7,702 nt of DNA from positions 1-7,702 of the forward strand of contig SMXV01000013.1 of assembly GCA_004356175.1 (NCBI GenBank). The letters are read 5' to 3'. Below, one piece after another: positions 1-6,118 of this stretch. Source of the DNA: Acidobacteriota bacterium. Its GTDB lineage: Bacteria > Actinomycetota > Acidimicrobiia > Spongiisociales > UBA5794. The notes under the pieces are model-generated. The model worked only from the letters and a program-made list of their open reading frames with translations, was not told the DNA's origin and did no database searches. The position numbers were made by a program, and so were the translations under genes. How positions within the stretch are numbered: position 1 is the first letter of the stretch; the number at the start of each line of letters is the position of its first letter.

Positions 1-6
1 CCAGTA

Positions 7-34
7 TTGACAAGCCTCGACCGTTTCAGATACT
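7..34 (+). promoter_or_regulatory. Sigma70-like promoter of the TonB-dependent receptor gene
   Basis: A perfect -35 hexamer TTGACA lies at 7-12. After a 16-base spacer comes GATACT at 29-34, which matches four of six bases of the -10 consensus. The predicted transcription start is near base 41, giving a leader of about 39 bases before the ATG at 80. The start would fall just before the palindrome at 44-60, a classic arrangement for repression. The promoter is inferred from the hexamers and spacing only. Confidence 0.6.
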
Positions 35-43
35 TTGGTCATA

Positions 44-60
44 TTGCAACTGAGTTGCAA
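44..60. promoter_or_regulatory. Perfect 8-1-8 palindromic operator, Fur-box-like
   Basis: TTGCAACT-G-AGTTGCAA is a perfect inverted repeat around the single base G52. It lies immediately downstream of the predicted transcription start and upstream of the ribosome binding site. The 7-1-7 core (TGCAACT-G-AGTTGCA) has the geometry of Fur-family boxes, whose classical form is TGATAAT-N-ATTATCA. The target is a FecA-like TonB receptor, which fits metal-dependent repression. The same bases also form an 11-base tandem repeat (44-54 and 55-65, one mismatch), so a regulator binding direct repeats is an alternative. The identity of the regulator is an inference. Confidence 0.55.
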
Positions 61-79
61 CTAAGAGTCGAGGAGAATC

Positions 80-2461
80 ATGCCAGCTATGCGAATCCTT
101 TGCGCCGTCCTGCTGGGGGCTGCCCTTTTTGCGCCGCTCCCGTTGAAAGCAGCTGATATCAGCGGTTCCGTTGTTGACATGGAGAATTTTCCGGTAGTTG
201 GAGCGCGGGTTGAGGTGCCCAGTGTGGGCGTCAGGGTCTGGACTGACCTACAGGGAGAATTCTCTATTCGCAACCTAGATGCTGGAACTTACATGATTTC
301 GGCCTATTTGGACGACTTTGAAGCGGTCAAGGCGCAAATCGATGTCAAAAACGAAGACGTGCGAGGGCTGGAGTTACGCTTCGAACAGCTGCGCCACCTG
401 TCGTCAACCATCGAAGTCATTGGCAGGACGGAAGAGTTATTGACAGAGATTCCGGGGTCGGTATTCGCCATTTCGAAGGAGGAATTGGTCGAGTCGAAAC
501 CGATGGATGCTAATGAGGTGCTGCGTCGAGTGCCGGGCGTCAACCTGCGCGAGGACTCCGGGCCGGTTGCGATGAGGCTGAACGTTGGCATGCGGGGCCT
601 CAATCCCGATCGCAGCCGTAAGGTACTGATGCTAGAGGACGGACTGCCAATTTCGCTGGCTCCCTACGGTGAGCCCGAGATGTACTATTCACCCCCGATT
701 GATCGCATGGAGCGGATCGAGGTACTCAAGGGTAGCGGCCAGATTGCCTATGGGCCGCAAACGATTGGCGGTGTGGTGAACTTCGTGACGCCCGATCCTC
801 CGAGTCGATTTCATGGCGAGATCGATGTCGAGGGCGGACAGCGCGGTGTCTTCTTCGGACGGGCATCGGTCGGCGATAGCACGCGCGATGGATTATCAGG
901 CTGGGTCGTTAACTATTTGCATAAACAGGGTGACGGTTGGCGGCAGTTCTTCTTTGACATCGACGACTTCAACGGCAAGATCATGTTGAGACCGAACGAC
1001 CGGAATACGCTCACATTCAAGGGCGGTGCTTACGAGGAGCGTTCGAACTCGACGTATCTGGGGCTGACGCAACCGATGTTTGACGCCGACCCGAACCAGA
1101 ACCCTGTTTCAGGTGATGACCTGAAGGTGCGTCGGCAGTCGGCAGCGATGTTCCACACGGCAGTGCTAAGCCCGAGCGCGATTCTCTCCAGCTCGGCGTT
1201 TGGGTATCACACGGTACGCAACTGGGGCCGTCAGGACTTCGACCGCTCTGACAAAGGGCGCGAGTATCTCGATATCGTCGGTGACCCCTCGATACCAGGC
1301 GGCGCCTTATATCTTCGTGACTCGGCAGGCAACCGCAACCGGGAATTCTTTGTCGTGGGTGCACAGTCAAATCTCGCGATGGAGTACAACGCCCTCGGTA
1401 TTCGCAACAAGCTCGACACGGGCGTTCGTTATATCTACGAGGAAGCAATTGACCAACGGATCAATGGTGAAGGCCCTCGTGCACGATCAGGCGTGATTCG
1501 CGACCACGAGAACCGCTATGGCAAAGCATTCGCGGCATTTGCACAGAATCGGTTCTTCCTAGGGGATCGGTTGATATTCACGCCGGGTATCCGACTGGAG
1601 CACTACAATCAGGAGCGCTACATCCAGCGGAAGCGCGTGGAAGGCGAGCCGACGAATGTCGACATCCGGCAGAACAACAACATCACGCAGATGATTCCAG
1701 GAGTTGGGTTGTCCTATCGTGCCGTGGAGGGCATCACGCTTTTCACCGGTGTCCATCGAGGCTTCGCACCGCCGCGGACGAAAGTGGCGATTACGAACGA
1801 CGGCGAAAACCTCGAGTTGGACGCCGAGATGAGTTGGAACTACGAAGCGGGCGTGCGACTAGGCACTCATAAGGTGCGGGGCGAATTCACCTGGTTCCGA
1901 ATGGATTTTGCGAACCAGATCATTACCGCAGCGGAGTCTGGCGGGGCGACGACATCGCTGATCAACGGTGGAGAGACGCTGCACCAGGGCTTTGAGTCGA
2001 GCCTGCGAGTGAACTGGCACGAGTTCACTGATCTGCGTGATTGGACGCTTTACACAGATATGCGTTACATGTACCTGGGCACCGCACGGTTCACCGAGAA
2101 CGAACTGTTTCAGGGCAATCGCCTGCCCTATGCACCGCGCAACTCGCTGTCGTTTCTGGTCGGCGCTCGACAAAGTGCGGGGCTGGGTTTGCAGCTCGAC
2201 ATTAGCCGCATTGGGGACCAGTTTGGCGATAACAATGAGACGATCATTGGCTCGGCGGACGGAACAGTTGGGCAGTTGCCCAGTTACACGATCATGAACT
2301 TCATGGTGGACTACCTCATTCGTCACGAGCGGTTCGAGTTCAGGCCGTTCTTCACGGTGAAGAACGCGCTCGATGAGAACTACATCGCGTCACGGGCTCC
2401 AGCGGGAATTCAGCCCGGCATGTTCCGTCAAGTCAACGTCGGAATGAAGTTCAGCTTCTAA
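80..2461 (+). CDS. FecA-like TonB-dependent outer-membrane receptor with N-terminal carboxypeptidase-regulatory-like domain
   Basis: This 793-residue protein is a TonB-dependent receptor that should import a bulky ligand, probably a ferric chelate, across the outer membrane using TonB energy. A signal peptide covers residues 1-25 (hydrophobic core 7-20, likely cut after KAA). Residues 26-102 form a carboxypeptidase-regulatory-like beta-sandwich (ISGSVVD, then DLQGEFSIRNLDAGTY). A TonB-box-like STIEVIG lies at 108-115. The plug covers about 122-240 and includes MRGLNPDRSRKVLMLEDGLP, APYGEPEMYY and YGPQTIGGVVNFVT, which closely resemble FecA-type plugs. The barrel runs from about 245 to the terminal phenylalanine of NVGMKFSF, a normal beta-signal. 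GAGGAG at 70-75 is 4 bases from the ATG at 80 and 13 from an alternative ATG at 89, so either start is possible. There is no FecA-type STN signalling domain. The family is certain; the ligand is inferred. Confidence 0.93.
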   Translation: MPAMRILCAVLLGAALFAPLPLKAADISGSVVDMENFPVVGARVEVPSVGVRVWTDLQGEFSIRNLDAGTYMISAYLDDFEAVKAQIDVKNEDVRGLELRFEQLRHLSSTIEVIGRTEELLTEIPGSVFAISKEELVESKPMDANEVLRRVPGVNLREDSGPVAMRLNVGMRGLNPDRSRKVLMLEDGLPISLAPYGEPEMYYSPPIDRMERIEVLKGSGQIAYGPQTIGGVVNFVTPDPPSRFHGEIDVEGGQRGVFFGRASVGDSTRDGLSGWVVNYLHKQGDGWRQFFFDIDDFNGKIMLRPNDRNTLTFKGGAYEERSNSTYLGLTQPMFDADPNQNPVSGDDLKVRRQSAAMFHTAVLSPSAILSSSAFGYHTVRNWGRQDFDRSDKGREYLDIVGDPSIPGGALYLRDSAGNRNREFFVVGAQSNLAMEYNALGIRNKLDTGVRYIYEEAIDQRINGEGPRARSGVIRDHENRYGKAFAAFAQNRFFLGDRLIFTPGIRLEHYNQERYIQRKRVEGEPTNVDIRQNNNITQMIPGVGLSYRAVEGITLFTGVHRGFAPPRTKVAITNDGENLELDAEMSWNYEAGVRLGTHKVRGEFTWFRMDFANQIITAAESGGATTSLINGGETLHQGFESSLRVNWHEFTDLRDWTLYTDMRYMYLGTARFTENELFQGNRLPYAPRNSLSFLVGARQSAGLGLQLDISRIGDQFGDNNETIIGSADGTVGQLPSYTIMNFMVDYLIRHERFEFRPFFTVKNALDENYIASRAPAGIQPGMFRQVNVGMKFSF

Positions 2462-2483
2462 TCTAGACAGTCAGATAGAACAA

Positions 2484-2517
2484 GGGCTCCCGCCATCAAC
2501 GGGAGCCCTCTTTTCTT
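2484..2517 (+). terminator. Rho-independent terminator between convergent genes
   Basis: A perfect 9-bp stem, GGGCTCCCG (2484-2492) with CGGGAGCCC (2500-2508), encloses a 7-base loop and is followed by the T-rich tract TCTTTTCTT. It starts 22 bases after the receptor stop codon. On the minus strand the same hairpin lies 23 bases beyond the dehydratase stop and is followed by TTGTTCTATCT, which is weaker but T-rich. It may therefore terminate both convergent genes. Confidence 0.9.
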
Positions 2518-2531
2518 ACGCCTGGAAGTCG

Positions 2532-3740
2532 CTACCAATCAACAACCGAGCCGTCTTCGTTGTCGAACTGAGGCAGGTACGGTCGAGGTTCACCCACCTG
2601 AGCCATCAACTTGTCTTCGTCGATGGTGATACCGAGGCCAGGATCGGTTGGCAGCGGACGGTAGCCGTTGCGGACTGGTGGCAGCGGCTTGGCCAACAAT
2701 TCGTGCTCTCGGTCGCCCCGCTCTTGAATCAGGAAGTTGGGGATACACCCGGCGATCTGCAAGCTCGCCGCTAGCGAGCAAGGACCGTTGGGGTTATGCG
2801 GCGCGATAGGCGAGTAGTAGGCGTCCGCCATGCCAGCGATGATCTTGAGTTCGGTGATGCCGCCAGCATAATTGACGTCTGGTTGCAGGATGAGCGCGGC
2901 CCGCTTCTCAAGGATTTCGCGGAAACCCCACTTGGTAAAGATACGCTCTCCGGTTGCCAGCGGGATATGGGTTTTGGCGGCGATCTCTGCCATGACGTCC
3001 ACGTTAAGCGCTTGCACGACCTCTTCGTAGAACCAGGGATTGTAGTCTTCAAGCGCCTTCACGAGCAGCATCGCCGTCGGCGGTTGTACGGCACCATGGA
3101 AGTCGATGCCAATGTCGACGCCGTCACCGTAACGGTCACGGACGGCCCTAAAGTTTTCGACGATTTCGTCTATGGCTTTCTTGCCTTCGATGTACTTGGT
3201 CGCTTTGCGGCCTTCCATCCGTGGCCCAACCTTGATGGCATTCACACCGGTCTCTTCGTTGACTGTGCCATAGACGCGAACGCGGTCACGGGTGGGGCCG
3301 CCGAGCAACTTGTAGACGGGTACGCCAAAGGCTTTGCCCTTGATATCCCAGAGGGCTTGATCGATACCGCTCGTGATCGCCGTCTTGATGGGACCACCTC
3401 GGTAGAAGGCACCGCGGTGAATCGCTTCCCAGTGAAACACGACGCGGAGAGGGTCTTGGCCGACGAGGTAGTCGGCAACTTCGAGGGCTCCGGCCGCGCA
3501 GGCCTTGGCGTCGTCTTTGAGCATCTCGCCCCAACCGGTGATGCCAGCGTCGGTAGAGATCTTGACGAAGACCCAAGAGTTAGTGAGTACAAAGGACTCA
3601 ATCTTAGTGACCTTGATCTGGTCGTTGGGGCCGATTTGGGCAGCGTCGGTGCGTTCGGCGGTGAACATCGCGTCCATGCCGAATAGAGCACCCGCACCCA
3701 CCATCGAGCCAAGCCATCTGCGGCGATCCATCTGAGCCAT
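2532..3740 (-). CDS. Tat-exported enolase-superfamily (mandelate racemase/muconate lactonizing) enzyme, D-galactonate-dehydratase-like
   Basis: This 402-residue enolase-superfamily enzyme probably dehydrates an aldonate or related acid sugar to a 2-keto-3-deoxy acid. It resembles E. coli D-galactonate dehydratase (DgoD/GalD, about 382 residues) throughout, including GITGWGE (residues 66-72), FYRGGPIKTAITSGIDQALWDIKGK, and a closing NEDGSVVDW. The expected metal ligands are D213 (in DFHG), E239 (in FYEE) and E265 (in ATGERIF). The expected acid/base histidines are H215 and H315 (in IAPHNP). The usual EEP triplet reads EEV. The segment between VYG and AIKVGP (about 157-170) is roughly 14 residues shorter than in GalD. 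The leader has a twin-arginine motif DRRRWLG (5-11), a moderately hydrophobic stretch and a possible TDA cleavage site, so export is likely. ATG at 3740 is preferred because GGAGG lies 8 bases upstream; TTG at 3743 is the alternative. Substrate is inferred, so no symbol is given. Confidence 0.9.
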   Translation of the reverse strand: MAQMDRRRWLGSMVGAGALFGMDAMFTAERTDAAQIGPNDQIKVTKIESFVLTNSWVFVKISTDAGITGWGEMLKDDAKACAAGALEVADYLVGQDPLRVVFHWEAIHRGAFYRGGPIKTAITSGIDQALWDIKGKAFGVPVYKLLGGPTRDRVRVYGTVNEETGVNAIKVGPRMEGRKATKYIEGKKAIDEIVENFRAVRDRYGDGVDIGIDFHGAVQPPTAMLLVKALEDYNPWFYEEVVQALNVDVMAEIAAKTHIPLATGERIFTKWGFREILEKRAALILQPDVNYAGGITELKIIAGMADAYYSPIAPHNPNGPCSLAASLQIAGCIPNFLIQERGDREHELLAKPLPPVRNGYRPLPTDPGLGITIDEDKLMAQVGEPRPYLPQFDNEDGSVVDW

Positions 3741-3769
3741 CAATATTTCCTCCGTGAACAGTCTGGGCC

Positions 3770-3799
3770 AGGATACGACATAACGCGGTGTGAAGTCAG
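3770..3799 (-). promoter_or_regulatory. Possible promoter of the dehydratase gene
   Basis: On the minus strand CTGACT (3799-3794) and TATCCT (3775-3770) are separated by 18 bases, each matching four of six consensus positions. The predicted start is near 3763, leaving a leader of about 23 bases that contains the GGAGG ribosome binding site. The match is modest. Confidence 0.3.
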
Positions 3800-3823
3800 C
3801 GGCGGTGGGAGCTAGGACAAAGC

Positions 3824-3829
3824 TATAAT
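3824..3829 (+). promoter_or_regulatory. Perfect -10 hexamer upstream of tRNA-Lys
   Basis: A consensus TATAAT lies 35 bases before the mature tRNA 5' end, which predicts a transcription start near 3836 and a precursor leader of about 29 bases for RNase P to remove. I see no convincing -35 hexamer 16-18 bases upstream, where the sequence is GC-rich. This promoter is divergent from the dehydratase gene. Confidence 0.5.
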
Positions 3830-3864
3830 TGATTGATTGGCGACGTTCGTCGCTTTTCCCCTGT

Positions 3865-3940
3865 GGGGCGGTAGCTCAGTTGGTAGAGCAACGGCCTTTT
3901 AAGCCGTGGGTCATGGGTTTAAGTCCCATCCGCCTCACCA
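3865..3940 (+). tRNA. tRNA-Lys (anticodon UUU)
   Basis: A full 76-base cloverleaf can be folded by hand. The acceptor stem GGGGCGG pairs with CCGCCTC, with one G-T wobble at 2-71. The D arm is GCTC/GAGC with the loop AGTTGGTA. The anticodon stem ACGGC/GCCGT carries the loop CTTTTAA, placing TTT at 3898-3900. A 5-base variable loop (GGGTC) and the T stem ATGGG/CCCAT follow, then discriminator A and a genome-encoded CCA. The gene reads AAA and AAG lysine codons. The oddity is the T loop TTTAAGT: position 56 (base 3920) is T, whereas nearly all elongator tRNAs have C there to pair with G19. All stems are otherwise intact, so the gene is probably functional. No integrase or duplicated tRNA end is visible in the window. 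Confidence 0.96.
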
Positions 3941-4056
3941 CGATCTATTCGTTGCCAGCAAGCACGCGGTACCAATTGTATTGGATGCCGTGCGCCGATT
4001 GGCATGGTTCCGAGCTATTCGCGGACCACGCATAGAACGCCCGAACCAATCCGCTC
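3941..4056. other. Spacer between tRNA-Lys and the beta-helix gene, with short inverted repeats
   Basis: I see no convincing gene here. The spacer holds three small inverted repeats: CCAAT-TGT-ATTGG (3972-3984), ATGCC/GGCAT (3985-4005, 11-base loop) and, overlapping its end, ACCAA/TTGGT (4045-4061, 7-base loop). None is followed by a T tract, so no standard terminator for the tRNA is visible and read-through into the next gene is possible. Confidence 0.4.
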
Positions 4057-4084
4057 TTGGTGGAGCGAGCCGTTGAAGTAGAAT
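4057..4084 (+). promoter_or_regulatory. Possible promoter giving a near-leaderless transcript of the beta-helix gene
   Basis: TAGAAT at 4079-4084 matches five of six -10 bases. TTGGTG at 4057-4062, with a 16-base spacer, is a weak -35 element. The ATG begins only 9 bases after the -10 hexamer, so transcription would start within about 0-3 bases of the start codon. There is no well-placed Shine-Dalgarno sequence: the nearest purine run (AGGG, 4088-4091) is 2 bases from the ATG. Confidence 0.35.
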
Positions 4085-4093
4085 GCTAGGGCT

Positions 4094-6040
4094 ATGCGTC
4101 GTTTACCGCTTCCAATGCTTGTTCTTCTTGCCGCGACATTCGCCTATGGCCAAGACGCCATACAGGCCGACCGCTTCACGGTTGAGCACCCGACCCTACT
4201 CAACCTCGGGTTCGAGTGGGCGATCACTGGTGACGCCAACCGCAATGCGAGCGTTGCCGTTGAGTTTCGTCGAGTCGGCGACTCGACTTGGCGTCCGGCG
4301 CTACCACTGGTCCGAGTGGGCGGTGAGCGGGTCTTTCGCACAAGAGAGCACCTGGACTACACCGTCCCGGATGGCTTCGCCGGAAGCATTCTGAACCTCG
4401 AGCCCGGCACCGAGTATGAATGTCGCTTCGAGCTGACAGACCCGGACGGATCCAGTGGAGAGACCACTCATACGGTTCGGGTGACGACCCGTACCGAACC
4501 GGAACCGTACGCGGGCGGTCGTACGCTACACGTCTACGCGCCCGACCACGAGGGGGAAAGGATCGAGCCACACTTCACGAGCTTGCTGCAAGCCTACTAT
4601 GGCGCAGGTCTCGGCGACTGGAGTGTTGTTTGGGAGCGACGCGTCGAGCCGGGCGACACGATCTTGATGCATGCAGGGCTCTACAAGAACGACCGCCTGA
4701 ACTACGTCGACCCGACGATGACGCCATTTGACGGAACGATGTCGCTGACGATCAAGGGAACTGCGGAAAAGCCGATCACGATCAAATCGGCGGGCGACGG
4801 AGAAGTCATATTTGACGGTGCCGGGAACCACCGCGTGTTTGATGTGATGGCTTCCGCTCATCACATCTTTGATGGGCTGACGATCCGGAATACCGAGGTG
4901 GGTATCTTCGCGGGCCAGAAAGAGGTACTGGGCGCGATCAACCTCACGGTGAAGAACTGCCGGTTCGAGGATGTCGGGGTTGGAGTCTGGACCGAGTACG
5001 CCGGGTCGAGCGATTTCTACATCGCGGACAACGTCTTTCTCGGCCGCATGGAGCGCAGTATTCTCGTCGGTTGGACGGGGCCACTGTGGAGAAGTGCTGG
5101 GCCCTACGGCTCACACGAGATGCGGAGCTATTACGGAATCAAGGTCTATGGACCAGGCCATGTGATCGCCCACAATGCGATCGCGTACTTCCACGATGCG
5201 ATTGGCATCTCCACTTACGGCACGCCCGAGGCGGACCCGGAACGGCGGGCGTCTTCGATCGACATCTATAACAACGACATGCACGTGCAGGGTGACGACT
5301 TCGTCGAGACTGACGGCGGGGTTCACAACATCCGTGTGTTCAACAACCGTGGGGTCAATGCCGCCCATGGCGGGTACAGCGCGCAACCGGTTTTCGGGGG
5401 TCCAGCGTACTTTATTCGGAACATCCTGTATCATGTGCCGAGCGGAGTCGCATTCAAGTTTTCGGCGAAGGCGGCGGGCGTGTTTGCATATCACAACACG
5501 ATCATCGGCGAGCAGACGGCGGGCGATCCGACGTCAAACATGCACTATCGCAACAACCTTTTCATGGGGCGGGATACACCCGATCGAGGCGTGATGAATT
5601 GGGCCAACGCTACCGAAGCGTTTAGTACGGACTACAACGGTTTCCGTCCGAACAAGGGAGTGGACGCACAGTATCGCTGGTTGGCACCGAAAGACGGTCG
5701 TTTGATGTACGAACCGAAAGAGGGTGATCGCGTGAGTTTCGCGACGTTAGCCGAGTTTCAGGCCGCCACCGGCCAAGAGACGCACGGCATTGAAGTGGAC
5801 TTCGACATCTTCGAGAACATGACTCCGCCAGACCCGTCGAAGCGGCATGCGGTTTACCACGCAATGGACCTGAACTTCCGGTTGAACCCGGAGGGCAAGG
5901 CCGTCGATGCAGGCGTGCATATACCCACTGTCAATGACGGGTTCGAAGGGAGCGCGCCCGATCTCGGCGCACTAGAAGTGGGGCAACCCGAACCGGTCTA
6001 CGGCCCGAGATGGCTGACGAGCCAGCCGTTCTACAGATAG
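4094..6040 (+). CDS. Secreted right-handed parallel beta-helix protein with N-terminal fibronectin-III-like domain
   Basis: The 648-residue product starts with a signal peptide (basic RR, hydrophobic LPMLVLLAATFA, likely cut after AYG at 17-19), so it is exported. Residues about 28-132 resemble a fibronectin-III or purple-acid-phosphatase-N-like beta-sandwich (LEPGTEYECRFELTDPDG). VEPGDTILMHAGLY (184-197) is the usual entry into a pectate-lyase-like helix. Helical turns follow: HHIFDGLTIRNTEVGIFA (256-273), INLTVKNCRFEDVGVGVWT (282-300), SSIDIYNNDMHVQGDDFVET (387-406) and NIRVFNNRG (412-420). The C-terminus has AVDAGVHIPTVNDGF and APDLGALEVG (603-630), a common ending in this superfamily. Such proteins are often polysaccharide lyases or hydrolases, but I cannot assign catalytic residues or a CAZy family. 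A non-enzymatic glycan-binding role is possible. The gene is monocistronic here and convergent with the hydrolase. Confidence 0.88.
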   Translation: MRRLPLPMLVLLAATFAYGQDAIQADRFTVEHPTLLNLGFEWAITGDANRNASVAVEFRRVGDSTWRPALPLVRVGGERVFRTREHLDYTVPDGFAGSILNLEPGTEYECRFELTDPDGSSGETTHTVRVTTRTEPEPYAGGRTLHVYAPDHEGERIEPHFTSLLQAYYGAGLGDWSVVWERRVEPGDTILMHAGLYKNDRLNYVDPTMTPFDGTMSLTIKGTAEKPITIKSAGDGEVIFDGAGNHRVFDVMASAHHIFDGLTIRNTEVGIFAGQKEVLGAINLTVKNCRFEDVGVGVWTEYAGSSDFYIADNVFLGRMERSILVGWTGPLWRSAGPYGSHEMRSYYGIKVYGPGHVIAHNAIAYFHDAIGISTYGTPEADPERRASSIDIYNNDMHVQGDDFVETDGGVHNIRVFNNRGVNAAHGGYSAQPVFGGPAYFIRNILYHVPSGVAFKFSAKAAGVFAYHNTIIGEQTAGDPTSNMHYRNNLFMGRDTPDRGVMNWANATEAFSTDYNGFRPNKGVDAQYRWLAPKDGRLMYEPKEGDRVSFATLAEFQAATGQETHGIEVDFDIFENMTPPDPSKRHAVYHAMDLNFRLNPEGKAVDAGVHIPTVNDGFEGSAPDLGALEVGQPEPVYGPRWLTSQPFYR

Positions 6041-6054
6041 TCGGGATCGGGAAT

Positions 6055-6093
6055 AGCGGTGGACGCAGAACCTAGCGCGTCGGGTTGACCGCT
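6055..6093. other. Nested inverted repeat between convergent genes
   Basis: AGCGGT (6055-6060) can pair with ACCGCT (6088-6093). Inside that, GACGC (6062-6066) can pair with GCGTC (6077-6081), leaving a 10-base loop and an asymmetric internal loop. It sits between the two stop codons. There is no T tract on either strand, so it is not a standard intrinsic terminator. It may still block convergent transcription or protect 3' ends, or be chance in GC-rich DNA. Confidence 0.25.
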
Positions 6094-6118
6094 GACGGTG
6101 ACGGCGAACTGCATATCG

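Noticed and set aside
87..130. Lipoprotein signal in the receptor leader (cysteine at residue 8)
   Set aside because: The cysteine precedes the hydrophobic core instead of following it, so there is no lipobox. The leader fits a standard signal peptide cut after KAA.
2796..3686. 296-codon open frame on the plus strand opposite the dehydratase gene
   Set aside because: It lies fully antisense to a gene with clear enolase-superfamily motifs and intact active-site residues. Its translation shows no recognisable domain, and long antisense frames are common in GC-rich genes.
3865..3940. tRNA-Lys as an attachment site for an integrated element
   Set aside because: No integrase gene and no second copy of the tRNA 3' end is seen in the window. 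The flanking genes look like ordinary chromosomal genes.
3829..4035. 68-codon open frame running through the tRNA-Lys gene
   Set aside because: It overlaps a complete tRNA on the same strand, lacks a ribosome binding site and has no recognisable protein features.
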